A DNA stretch of 64,000 bases, from assembly GCF_002081825.1 (NCBI RefSeq), contig NZ_MUKU01000024.1, positions 1 to 64,000 on the forward strand. Reading direction: 5' to 3'. Origin of the DNA: Chromobacterium haemolyticum (GTDB taxonomy: Bacteria > Pseudomonadota > Gammaproteobacteria > Burkholderiales > Chromobacteriaceae). How positions within the stretch are numbered: the stretch's first letter is position 1; every line of letters starts with the position of its first letter. The notes under the pieces were generated by a model, which had not been told where the DNA came from, ran no database searches, and saw nothing but the letters and a program-made list of their open reading frames with translations. The position numbers were made by a program, and so were the translations under genes. Positions 52,013-60,748 of this stretch are shown here, one piece after another.

Positions 52013-54580
52013 GTGAGCACTAAAACCCCCTGCGGTAACAAATTTTGCGGCAAGACCGGGCTGATGCTGCTGCCGCTGCGCTATGCGGTGGCGGCGAGCG
52101 AGGAGGGGCACGCCGAGTTTCCGGAACTCAGCGGCACCCTGGGCCAGGGCGTGGCGGACAAGAAGCTGCGCACCGCCGCCTACACCGTCCGCATGCTGCG
52201 CCAAGGTTATCTGTACGTGATGACCAAGCGTTCGGGCAAACTCAAATGGGAGAGCGCCTGGGCGGTCAATCACCAGGGCTACATCGCCAGAATCGCCTTG
52301 GGCGACGCGGTGCAGCCCCCGCCGTTCACCTGCACCACCAAGGGCGACGACATCAACGCCTCGATGATCTCCATCGAGAAAGCGCAGGATGTCAGCGAAT
52401 TCCGCGTGCTGTTCCTGCCGGACCCGCTGTCCAAGGCCGCGCTGAGCAAGATCGAATCCGACAGCAAGCTGCATAACAAGCTGCAAAAATTCCAGGCCAA
52501 GGCCGTGACGCAGCCGCATGCGCTGCAGCCGGGCGACCTGCGCTCCAAGGTGGTGGAATTCCGCTCCATCGAAGGCGGCGAGCGCAAGCTGGCCCCGCGC
52601 TTCAACAACCACATGCACCCCTTCTTCGGCGCGGAAGCCAAGCTGGTCAAGAATGAGCCTTACCCCTATACCGGGCGGCTGAAAAACCTGGGCGTGGAAC
52701 TGCTCAATAAAAAGGGCATGGCCATCGTCTTGCACGACCCGCTGGGTCTGGCCCAGGAACTGAACAGCTGGCGCAATCTGTCCATCGCCCGGCTCTGCAC
52801 GGTGATGGCGGCGGAGAGCACCGTGTTCGCCAATTACAAGAACGAGCAACTGATGGCCATCATCCGCTCGGTCAACGCTGCGGAGGAGCAGGTGCGCAAC
52901 GGCGCCATCAGTCGGCGCGAACCCAAACTGGGGGTGGCCCTGGATGACTTGGCCAAGGAGGCGAAAAACAACCCAAAGTTCCGGGCTCCAGATTTGAGAG
53001 GCATCCCGTATGACAGTATCTACAAGAACCGGGAAGAGTACGAAAGCAAAAAGCAGGAATGGCGGCGCAAGTACGCCAAGGGTATAGGGGATGGTGCTTG
53101 GGAGAAATATGGCAAGCGTTTGTGGCCCAAGTCGTCCTACAACGCGGTGCTCAAGAGCTTCGAGGCGCTGGGCGACGTTTGCGACCAGAAAAACCAGGAG
53201 CGGGCGCAAGACTTGATGCAGTGGCTGAACGCGCCGCTATTGCACGACACCCTGGGGTTTTACGATGACCAGCACTTTGAGAGCGGCGTCGCTTTCGCCG
53301 GGCAGGTCGGTTTTTGCGTGCACGGCCTCAATAGCTGCGACATTGGTCAGGAATGGCTGATCAAGCAGGTCGAGCAAAAAGACCTGAAGCCCAGCGCGAT
53401 GGTGTTCAAAGCCGCAATGCTGAACTATAAGACCGCGACCGAGGCCTATGTGGCGAAAGGCGGGCTCAGCGACGCGCTGTCCCCGTATGAAAAAATACAG
53501 GAGGCCGGCAAGGGCATCAGCGATGTCTGGTCCAAGGTCAAGGACCTGGCCGAGAAGCTGGAAACCGTCGCCCATGTCAGCGGCGTCAGCACCGCCCACC
53601 TGGGCGGCGTCAACCTGCTGCTGTTGCAACTGGGCCACGCCGGGCTGGCGCGGATGCCGGGCGGCAAGCTGCTGGACAAGCAGGTGCTGCGCGCCGGCGT
53701 GGTCCACCGGCTGCTGTCGCTGTCGCTGGGCAAGATCATGAACAAGGATCTGGCGGCGGCCTACCCCAATCCCAACGCCTTCGATGCCAAGAGCGTGGCG
53801 GCGGCCAAGGCCCAGCGCAATCAGATCAATAAGCTGCTGACCGCGGCCAGCAAATCCAACAGCATGAACGGCCTGCGTTTCGGCTCGGTGGTGGCGATGC
53901 TGGAAATGATGAATGTGATGATGAAGGCCGGCAAGCTGGGGGAAAAGCCGGCGCAGCGCGAGGCCTGGGAGCTGACTGCGGCCGCCTTGGGCCTGGGCGC
54001 GGTGATGCTGGAGCTGACCGGCAGCGTCTGCGAGAAGATAGGCGAGAGCCGCAACCCGGCGCTGATCAGCGGTAGCAAGGTGGGCGTCGGCGCCTTGAAG
54101 CTGGCTTCCGGCGGCTTGGGTACGGTGGCGGGTGTAATTGGTGCGATTGTAGACTTTGATAATGCTAACGATGCAAAGTCCAAAAATATTAATTTGGCAA
54201 CCGTGTATTTCCTTAGAGGTATTGTCTCCACTTCTGGAGCCGTGGTTGGTGTCGGAATTGCCTTAGGAGCCTCTGGGCCATTTTTGGAGTGGTTGCTCAA
54301 ACGTGCAACAAGTGATTTTGGTCGGACTTTATTGCAAGGGATGCTTAATGTCAGCAAATTTGCGGCAGGGGAGCGTATTGCCTTATTGCTACTGCGTGGC
54401 GCACGTTTATTCACTGTGGTAGGCATAGGTTTGACTGTGGCGATCTGGTTGTTTAGCGATAATGCGTTGGAAAGCTGGTGTGACAAATCCTGCCTGCGCA
54501 AGGATAGAAAGGCCGCGGGTTTTGGTAGCGCGGTGGAAGAGGGTGCGGCTTTGGATGCTGCCGTCTTGGAGGTAAAGTGA
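52013..54580 (+). CDS. T6SS effector, BTH_I2691/VasX-like, with C-terminal membrane segments
   Basis: 855 residues from a GTG start at 52013. The first 120 residues match the VasX N-terminal/BTH_I2691 type: CGKTGLMLLPLRYAVA, then AAYTVRMLRQGYLYVM and WAVNHQGYIARI. The middle is helical. The end has several membrane stretches (about 650-670, 700-715, 735-762 and 798-815), which suggests a pore-forming colicin-like toxin in the style of VasX. The DNA shifts to AT-rich from about 54130, so the last 150 codons look acquired separately. It follows the DUF4123 adaptor and is followed by immunity genes with only one base between its stop and the next ATG. A TTG at 51974 is an alternative start. Confidence 0.85.
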   Translation: MSTKTPCGNKFCGKTGLMLLPLRYAVAASEEGHAEFPELSGTLGQGVADKKLRTAAYTVRMLRQGYLYVMTKRSGKLKWESAWAVNHQGYIARIALGDAVQPPPFTCTTKGDDINASMISIEKAQDVSEFRVLFLPDPLSKAALSKIESDSKLHNKLQKFQAKAVTQPHALQPGDLRSKVVEFRSIEGGERKLAPRFNNHMHPFFGAEAKLVKNEPYPYTGRLKNLGVELLNKKGMAIVLHDPLGLAQELNSWRNLSIARLCTVMAAESTVFANYKNEQLMAIIRSVNAAEEQVRNGAISRREPKLGVALDDLAKEAKNNPKFRAPDLRGIPYDSIYKNREEYESKKQEWRRKYAKGIGDGAWEKYGKRLWPKSSYNAVLKSFEALGDVCDQKNQERAQDLMQWLNAPLLHDTLGFYDDQHFESGVAFAGQVGFCVHGLNSCDIGQEWLIKQVEQKDLKPSAMVFKAAMLNYKTATEAYVAKGGLSDALSPYEKIQEAGKGISDVWSKVKDLAEKLETVAHVSGVSTAHLGGVNLLLLQLGHAGLARMPGGKLLDKQVLRAGVVHRLLSLSLGKIMNKDLAAAYPNPNAFDAKSVAAAKAQRNQINKLLTAASKSNSMNGLRFGSVVAMLEMMNVMMKAGKLGEKPAQREAWELTAAALGLGAVMLELTGSVCEKIGESRNPALISGSKVGVGALKLASGGLGTVAGVIGAIVDFDNANDAKSKNINLATVYFLRGIVSTSGAVVGVGIALGASGPFLEWLLKRATSDFGRTLLQGMLNVSKFAAGERIALLLLRGARLFTVVGIGLTVAIWLFSDNALESWCDKSCLRKDRKAAGFGSAVEEGAALDAAVLEVK

Positions 54581-54581
54581 G

Positions 54582-55742
54582 ATGTATCTGATGGAATGGA
54601 TGGTGGTCTTGGACCACAAGCGCTACAAACCTGGATCGATATGGGATGAGCAACAAAAGAAGAATGCCGAGCGTGAAAAAAAACATGAGAAAAAACTGTT
54701 CGCTCAAGGCCTAGGGCATTTGCGGACGGCGAAAGAGTCGGATATCCATGAAAGCCGTTCAGAGGTGGTGGATGACAATGGATCTATCTACCGTAAGACA
54801 AAGGCTTACTTGGATGTTTGTACTTACAACGATGATAAACGAGGTTTGATCACTTTACTTATGGGAGTAGTTTGTCTTTATCTTATAGGTGGAGTTGATT
54901 TTTTGGTTTTTATTTTGCGGCAAGCTGTAACAGGACTTGATGAGAGTGGAGAGGTCGTTTCTCTCTCTAGTTTGATTTTTCCTTTGGTAGCATTTAGTGT
55001 CGTTGTTCCATTGTTGTATTTTGTTTTTTTTCGTTATTTAATAAAGGCTTGGCGTTTAGAGGCTTTTACTGTGCGCCGATTGATGGTGCGATTCAATAGA
55101 GAAACGCGCAAAGTCTATTTGTTGCGACCTGGTTTTTTGGGCGGGGTCAAAGCTTATGACTGGGAGGAAGTTGACGCCATTTTGCCAAAAAATATGCCGA
55201 ATCATGAGGGTATAGGCGGCATGCTGGTATTGGCGGTTAAGACGGAAGAAAACGAAAATCCTTATCGGGATTTTGGCGTGGATGGCGCCTTCCTGGGCTT
55301 GCCGAGCCGGGACTACCAGCATTTGCTGTCGTTCTGGGAATATATTCGCCGCTTCATGGAGGACGGCGCGGACGCGGTGCCGGCGCCGAAGCGGCTGCGC
55401 AGCAAGTGGCCCAACCCCTTGACCAGCATGTGGACGGTGTCGCGGCTGAGCCTGCCGGGCGGTTTCGATCTGGGGCGCAGCTTTTTGTGGCTACGCCTGG
55501 CGTTGACGCCGGTGTTCGTGATCTGGGGCCTGGGCCATTACGCCTCGCTGCTGTTGAGCTACGAGGGCCGCTTCCCCAAGGCGATTCGAGAGGCCAGCGG
55601 GGAGTCGGAGCTGCGTTCCTGGCTGGAGTTGCTGGCTTACAACCTGCTGCCGCTGCTGTATACCGCTGCGGGCCTGTGGCTGTACTACGCGTGGCGGCAT
55701 GGTCTGGATTGGCGTTTGCCTTTGCAGTACTTGGGCGTTTAA
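54582..55742 (+). CDS. Four-helix membrane protein, array copy 1 (type A), probable immunity protein
   Basis: 386 residues, probable inner-membrane protein. Order: a charged cytoplasmic N-terminus (HKRYKPGSIWDEQQKKN), two membrane segments (about 88-113 and 128-157), a soluble domain (VRFNRETRKVYLLRPGFLGGVKAYDWEEVDAILP), then two more segments near 306-330 and 350-373. It resembles DUF6708-containing proteins found beside T6SS effectors. A GGAGG before the start overlaps the effector's end, so it is translated directly after the toxin. The last 230 residues are almost the same in all six copies, the first two membrane segments differ. Confidence 0.7.
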   Translation: MYLMEWMVVLDHKRYKPGSIWDEQQKKNAEREKKHEKKLFAQGLGHLRTAKESDIHESRSEVVDDNGSIYRKTKAYLDVCTYNDDKRGLITLLMGVVCLYLIGGVDFLVFILRQAVTGLDESGEVVSLSSLIFPLVAFSVVVPLLYFVFFRYLIKAWRLEAFTVRRLMVRFNRETRKVYLLRPGFLGGVKAYDWEEVDAILPKNMPNHEGIGGMLVLAVKTEENENPYRDFGVDGAFLGLPSRDYQHLLSFWEYIRRFMEDGADAVPAPKRLRSKWPNPLTSMWTVSRLSLPGGFDLGRSFLWLRLALTPVFVIWGLGHYASLLLSYEGRFPKAIREASGESELRSWLELLAYNLLPLLYTAAGLWLYYAWRHGLDWRLPLQYLGV

Positions 55743-55832
55743 ATCGTCGACCCCTTTGAGATAGCCTGTGATACTCCGCAATGGGCAAGCCATGAGCTTG
55801 TAATGTGTGTCTCAAGCAGGAGGGCGAAGGCT

Positions 55833-56996
55833 GTGTATTTATTAGAATGGATGGTAGTGCTGGACCACAAGCGCTATAAACCTGGTTCAATATGGGATGA
55901 GCAGCAAAAGAAAAATGCCGAGAGTGAGAAAAAACACGAGAAAAAGCTGTTCTCCCAAGGCCTGGGGCATTTGCTGACTACGAAGGAGTCGGATATTCGT
56001 GAAAGTCGTTCAGAGGTGGTGGATGACAATTGCTCTATCTACCGAAAAACGAGTGCCTATTTGGATGTCTGTACTTACAATGATGATAAGAGAGGCTTAC
56101 TGACCCTTCTGTTTAGCGTGATTTGCTATGGATTATATACCTGTACTTATATTTTAGGTTTTCTCATTTTTCAGCTAATAACTGGTAAAGATAGTTTTGG
56201 GTTCGACTTTGAGCCAGATTTGGATTTTTGGATTGGTTTTGTAGGGTTTGCAGTTATCACTCCTGTAGTTTGGGGCTGTTTCTTTCGTTATTTGCTAAAG
56301 GCTTGGCGTTTAGAAGCCTTTACCAAACGTCGATTGGTGGTCCGTTTCAATAGGGTGACGCGCAAAGTCTATTTGTTGCGGCCTGGTTTTTTGGGCGGGG
56401 TTAAGGCTTATGACTGGGAGGAAGTCGATGCCATTTTGCCCAAAAATATACCGAATCATGAGGGCATAGGCGGCATGCTGGTATTGGCGGTTAAGACGGA
56501 AGAAAACGAAAATCCTTATCGGGATTTTGGAGTGGACGGCGTCTTCCTCGGCTTGCCAAGCCGGGACTACCAGCATCTGCTGTCGTTCTGGGAATATATC
56601 CGCCGCTTCATGGAGGACGGCGCGGACGCGGTGCCGGCGCCGAAGCGGCTGCGCAGCAAGTGGCCGAATCCCTTGAGCAGCATGTGGACGGTGTCGCGGC
56701 TGAGCCTGCCGGGCGGTTTCGATCTGGGTCGCAGCTTCTTGTGGTTGCGCCTGGCGTTGACGCCGGTGTTCGTGATTTGGGGCCTGGGCCATTACGCCTC
56801 GCTGCTGTTGAGCTACGAGGGCCGCTTCCCCAAGGCGATCCGGCAAGCGAGCGGGGAATCGGAACTGCGTTCCTGGCTGGAACTGCTGGCTTACAACCTG
56901 CTGCCGCTGCTGTATACCGCCGTGGGCTTGTGGCTGTACTACGCCTGGCGACACGGTCTGGACTGGCGTTTGCCCCTGTCTTATTTGGGGCTATAG
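55833..56996 (+). CDS. Four-helix membrane protein, array copy 2 (type A)
   Basis: 387 residues from a GTG start at 55833, which lines up with copy 1 and has GGAGG upstream. The N-terminus (VYLLEWMVVLDHKRYKPG) is type A. Its first membrane region (GLYTCTYILGFLIFQLITG ... FWIGFVGFAVITPVVWG) differs from copy 1, while residues after AFTKRRLVVRFNR match all copies. It ends SYLGL, like copy 5. Around 56110-56290 the DNA is clearly AT-rich; the 3' half is GC-rich. Confidence 0.7.
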   Translation: MYLLEWMVVLDHKRYKPGSIWDEQQKKNAESEKKHEKKLFSQGLGHLLTTKESDIRESRSEVVDDNCSIYRKTSAYLDVCTYNDDKRGLLTLLFSVICYGLYTCTYILGFLIFQLITGKDSFGFDFEPDLDFWIGFVGFAVITPVVWGCFFRYLLKAWRLEAFTKRRLVVRFNRVTRKVYLLRPGFLGGVKAYDWEEVDAILPKNIPNHEGIGGMLVLAVKTEENENPYRDFGVDGVFLGLPSRDYQHLLSFWEYIRRFMEDGADAVPAPKRLRSKWPNPLSSMWTVSRLSLPGGFDLGRSFLWLRLALTPVFVIWGLGHYASLLLSYEGRFPKAIRQASGESELRSWLELLAYNLLPLLYTAVGLWLYYAWRHGLDWRLPLSYLGL

Positions 56997-57042
56997 GCAA
57001 AGCCGGATGATGATGGCGATTTGAAAACAGGAAGAGAGGCTT

Positions 57043-58206
57043 ATGTACTTTTTGGAATGGTCGCTGGCGATGGGGCGGCGCAAGCATAAGCCTGGATCCT
57101 GGTTTGATGAAATTCAAAAAGATATTGTCGAAGACAATAAAAAAGATGCAAAAAAAATGCTGGCACGGGGCGTGCATTATGATCCAGATGCCCGTGAGGT
57201 TGATGTAAAAGAGAGTAGGTCTGAGCAGCTAAGTGATAATGAATCTATTTATCAGAAAACTGATAACTACTTGGATGTTTGTACTTACAATGATGATAAA
57301 AGAGGGTTGCTGACTCTGGTTTTCTCAACATTTTGTTATGCAATATTTCTCCTTGTGGATTTGTTTGTTCTGATGTTATCAGAGCTGATTGAAGGCAAAG
57401 ATAGCTCCGGAGATGTGCTTTACTTAGATGGTGGCTACTGGTTTGCTTTTTTAGGCACAGTTATCGTTACTCCTTTGATTTGTTACTTTTTTTTACGATA
57501 TTTGGCGCGTGTTTGGCATTTGGAAGCCTTTACTATGCGCCGATTGGTTGTACGCTTCAATCGGGTGACGCGCAAAGTCTATTTATTGCGGCCTGGCTTT
57601 TTGGGCGGCGTCAAAGCCTACGACTGGGACATGATCGATGTTGGCCTGCCCAAGGACATGCCGAATCATCAGGGCATAGGCGGCATGCTGGTGCTGGCGG
57701 CGCGGGCGGAGTCTACCGACAACCCGCACAGCCCACTGGGTGTGGATGGCGCTTTTATTGGTTTGCCGAGCCGGGACTATCAGCATTTGCTGTCGTTTTG
57801 GGAATATATCCGCCGCTTCATGGAGGACGGCGCGGACGCGGCGCCGGCGCCGAAGCGGCTGCGCAGCAAGTGGCCGAATCCCTTGAGCAGCATGTGGACG
57901 GTGTCGCGGCTGAGCCTGCCGGGCGGTTTCGATCTGGGGCGCAGCTTCTTGTGGTTGCGCCTGGCGCTGACGCCGGTCTTCGTGATTTGGGGCCTGGGTC
58001 ACTACGCCTCGCTGCTGTTGAGCTACGAGGGCCGCTTCCCCAAGGCGATCCGGCAAGCGAGCGGGGAGTCGGAACTGCGTTCCTGGCTGGAGTTGCTGGC
58101 TTACAACCTGCTGCCGCTGCTGTATACCGCCGTGGGCTTGTGGCTGTACTACGCCTGGCGGCATGGCCTGGACTGGCGTTTGCCCTTGCAGTATATGGGC
58201 GTTTAA
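57043..58206 (+). CDS. Four-helix membrane protein, array copy 3 (type B)
   Basis: 387 residues. The N-terminus is the B type (MYFLEWSLAMGRRKHKPGSWFDEIQKDI) and differs from copies 1, 2, 4 and 5. The soluble segment also differs: MIDVGLPKDMPNHQG and ARAESTDNPHSPLGVDG replace the A-type ILPKN..NHEG and KTEENENPYRDFGVDG. The C-terminal 170 residues are the same as in the other copies. A good ribosome-binding site (GGAAGAG) precedes the ATG. Confidence 0.7.
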   Translation: MYFLEWSLAMGRRKHKPGSWFDEIQKDIVEDNKKDAKKMLARGVHYDPDAREVDVKESRSEQLSDNESIYQKTDNYLDVCTYNDDKRGLLTLVFSTFCYAIFLLVDLFVLMLSELIEGKDSSGDVLYLDGGYWFAFLGTVIVTPLICYFFLRYLARVWHLEAFTMRRLVVRFNRVTRKVYLLRPGFLGGVKAYDWDMIDVGLPKDMPNHQGIGGMLVLAARAESTDNPHSPLGVDGAFIGLPSRDYQHLLSFWEYIRRFMEDGADAAPAPKRLRSKWPNPLSSMWTVSRLSLPGGFDLGRSFLWLRLALTPVFVIWGLGHYASLLLSYEGRFPKAIRQASGESELRSWLELLAYNLLPLLYTAVGLWLYYAWRHGLDWRLPLQYMGV

Positions 58207-58295
58207 ATCATCGTCCCCTTTAGATTCGATTGTTGCACTCCGCAATGGGCAAGCCGTGAGCTAGTAATGTGTGTCTTAAGCATGAGGCGAGGGCT

Positions 58296-59456
58296 GTGTA
58301 CTTATTAGAGTGGATGGTAGTGCTGGACCACAAGCGCTACAAGCCTGGTTCGATATGGGATGAGCAGCAAAAGAAAAATGCCGAGCATGAGAAAAAGCAT
58401 GAGAAAAAGCTTTTCGCTCAAGGCTTAGGGCATTTGCTGACTACGAAAGAGTCGGATATCCATGAAAGCCGTTCCGAAGAGGTGGATGATAATGGAGGGA
58501 TCTACCGAAAGACAAGTACCTATCTGGATGTGTGTACTTATAATGATGATAAGAGAGGGTTGCTTACTTTAATATTGGGTGTTTTGTCATATGGGGTTGT
58601 TCCTTGGGGTGTTTTTATTGTGTTTGCAACTTATGTAATGTTGTCGACAGGGCTGCAAGTTAGCGGGGATTCTATTGACTTGGAGGCGATATTGGTTGCG
58701 GGGCTTAGCTATGTTTTTCTGGCCGGTGTAGCCTATGTGTTTTGCCGTTTTTTATTTAAAATATGGCATTTAGAAGCATTTACTATGCGTCGCTTAGTAG
58801 TACGCTTCAATCGAGAAACGCGAAAAGTGTATTTGTTGCGGCCTGGATTTTTGGGAGGGGTCAAGAGCTATGATTGGGAAGCCATCGATGCCATTTTGCC
58901 AAAAGACATACCGAATCATGAAGGCATAGGCGGCATGCTGGTATTGGCGGTTAAGACCGAAGAAAACGAAAATCCTTATCGGGATTTTGGCGTGGACGGC
59001 GCCTTCCTCGGTTTGCCGAGCCGGGACTACCAGCATTTGCTGTCGTTCTGGGAATATATCCGCCGCTTCATGGAGGACGGCGCGGACGCGGTGCCGGCGC
59101 CGAAGCGGCTGCGCAGCAAGTGGCCCAACCCCTTGAGCAGCATGTGGACGGTGTCGCGGCTGAGCCTGCCGGGCGGTTTCGATCTGGGTCGCAGCTTTTT
59201 GTGGCTGCGCCTGGCGTTGACGCCGGTGTTCGTGATCTGGGGCCTGGGCCATTACGCCTCGCTGCTGTTGAGCTACGAGGGCCGCTTCCCCAAGGCGATC
59301 CGGCAAGCGAGCGGGGAATCGGAACTGCGTTCCTGGTTGGAACTGCTGGCTTACAACCTGCTGCCGCTGCTGTATACCGCCGTGGGCTTGTGGCTGTACT
59401 ACGCCTGGCGACACGGTTTGGACTGGCGTTTGCCTTTGCAGTACTTGGGCGTTTAA
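58296..59456 (+). CDS. Four-helix membrane protein, array copy 4 (type A)
   Basis: 386 residues from a GTG start at 58296 with GAGG upstream. A-type N-terminus and soluble domain. The first membrane region (YGVVPWGVFIVFATYVMLSTGLQVSG ... AGVAYVFCRFLFKIW) closely resembles that of copy 6, although copy 6 is type B at its N-terminus. This mosaic pattern shows exchange between copies. Confidence 0.7.
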   Translation: MYLLEWMVVLDHKRYKPGSIWDEQQKKNAEHEKKHEKKLFAQGLGHLLTTKESDIHESRSEEVDDNGGIYRKTSTYLDVCTYNDDKRGLLTLILGVLSYGVVPWGVFIVFATYVMLSTGLQVSGDSIDLEAILVAGLSYVFLAGVAYVFCRFLFKIWHLEAFTMRRLVVRFNRETRKVYLLRPGFLGGVKSYDWEAIDAILPKDIPNHEGIGGMLVLAVKTEENENPYRDFGVDGAFLGLPSRDYQHLLSFWEYIRRFMEDGADAVPAPKRLRSKWPNPLSSMWTVSRLSLPGGFDLGRSFLWLRLALTPVFVIWGLGHYASLLLSYEGRFPKAIRQASGESELRSWLELLAYNLLPLLYTAVGLWLYYAWRHGLDWRLPLQYLGV

Positions 59457-59541
59457 GTGGTTGGCCCTTTAAGGCTGTGGCGCTCAGTAATGGGCAAGCT
59501 GTGAGCTAGTTCGCGTGTGTCTCAAGCATGGGGCGAGAGTT

Positions 59542-60702
59542 GTGTATTTATTGGAATGGATGGTGGTCTTGGACCACAAGCGCTACAAGCCTGGATCGAT
59601 ATGGGATGAGCAGCAAAAGAAAAATGCCGAGCGTGAGAAAAAGCATGAGAAAAAGCTTTTCGCTCAAGGCTTAGGGCATTTGCTGACTACGAAAGAGTCG
59701 GATATCCATGAAAGCCGTTCCGAAGAGGTGGATGATAATGGAGGGATCTACCGAAAGACAAAATCCTATTTAGATGTGTGTACCTATAACGATGATAAGC
59801 GCGGCTTGCTAACGTTAGCTTTTGGTGTGTTGGTTTATGGTTTAATTCCTTGGTGGATCGGAGATATTGCACAGTGGTGGTCAATTATTGACAAGGGTGT
59901 GGCTATCAACGGCGATGCTCTCGATGTTGGGTATATTCTAGTTCTTCTGGTTAGTGTGGGAGTCTTGTTGCCAGTTACTTATGTTTTTGCTCGTTATCTA
60001 TTTGGTGTATGGCGTTTAGAGGCTTTCACTATGCGCCGCTTAATGGTGCGTTTCAATCGAGAAACGCGCAAAGTCTATTTGTTGCGACCTGGTTTTTTGG
60101 GCGGGGTCAAGGCCTATGACTGGGAAGAGGTTGACGCCATTTTGCCAAAAAACATGCCGAATCATGAAGGCATAGGCGGCATGCTGGTATTGGCGGTTAA
60201 GACTAAAGAGAACGAAAATCCTTATCGGGATTTTGGCGTGGATGGCGCCTTCCTGGGCTTGCCGAGCCGGGACTATCAGCATTTGCTGTCGTTCTGGGAA
60301 TATATCCGCCGCTTCATGGAGGACGGCGCGGACGCGGCGCCGGCACCGAAGCGGCTGCGCAGCAAGTGGCCCAACCCCTTGAGCAGCATGTGGACGGTGT
60401 CGCGGCTGAGCCTGCCGGGCGGTTTCGATCTGGGGCGCAGCTTCTTGTGGTTGCGCCTGGCGTTGACGCCGGTGTTCGTGATTTGGGGCCTGGGCCATTA
60501 CGCCTCGCTGCTGTTGAGCTACGAGGGCCGCTTCCCCAAGGCGATCCGACAAGCGAGCGGGGAGTCGGAACTGCGTTCCTGGCTGGAACTGCTGGCTTAC
60601 AACCTGCTGCCGCTGCTGTATACCACCGTGGGCTTGTGGCTGTACTACGCCTGGCGGCACGGTCTGGACTGGCGTTTGCCGCTGTCTTATTTGGGGCTAT
60701 AG
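59542..60702 (+). CDS. Four-helix membrane protein, array copy 5 (type A)
   Basis: 386 residues from a GTG start at 59542. A-type ends; its first membrane region (LVYGLIPWWIGDIAQWWSII ... VLLVSVGVLLPVTYVFARYLFGVW) is unlike any other copy. It ends SYLGL like copy 2 and is followed by the same intergenic sequence as copy 2. Confidence 0.7.
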   Translation: MYLLEWMVVLDHKRYKPGSIWDEQQKKNAEREKKHEKKLFAQGLGHLLTTKESDIHESRSEEVDDNGGIYRKTKSYLDVCTYNDDKRGLLTLAFGVLVYGLIPWWIGDIAQWWSIIDKGVAINGDALDVGYILVLLVSVGVLLPVTYVFARYLFGVWRLEAFTMRRLMVRFNRETRKVYLLRPGFLGGVKAYDWEEVDAILPKNMPNHEGIGGMLVLAVKTKENENPYRDFGVDGAFLGLPSRDYQHLLSFWEYIRRFMEDGADAAPAPKRLRSKWPNPLSSMWTVSRLSLPGGFDLGRSFLWLRLALTPVFVIWGLGHYASLLLSYEGRFPKAIRQASGESELRSWLELLAYNLLPLLYTTVGLWLYYAWRHGLDWRLPLSYLGL

Positions 60703-60748
60703 GCAAAGCCGGATGATGATGGCGATTTGAAAACAGGAAGAGAGGCTT

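Larger units (their letters stand above)
54582..58206 (+). repeat. Three-gene repeat unit 1 (A-A-B) of the immunity array
   Basis: Copies 1, 2 and 3 are type A, A and B. Unit 2 (58296-61909) has the same order. The gap between copies 2 and 3 matches the gap between copies 5 and 6 almost exactly (GGCAAAGCCGGATGATGATG), and copies 2 and 5 share the ending SYLGL, so a three-gene block appears to have been duplicated. Confidence 0.7.
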
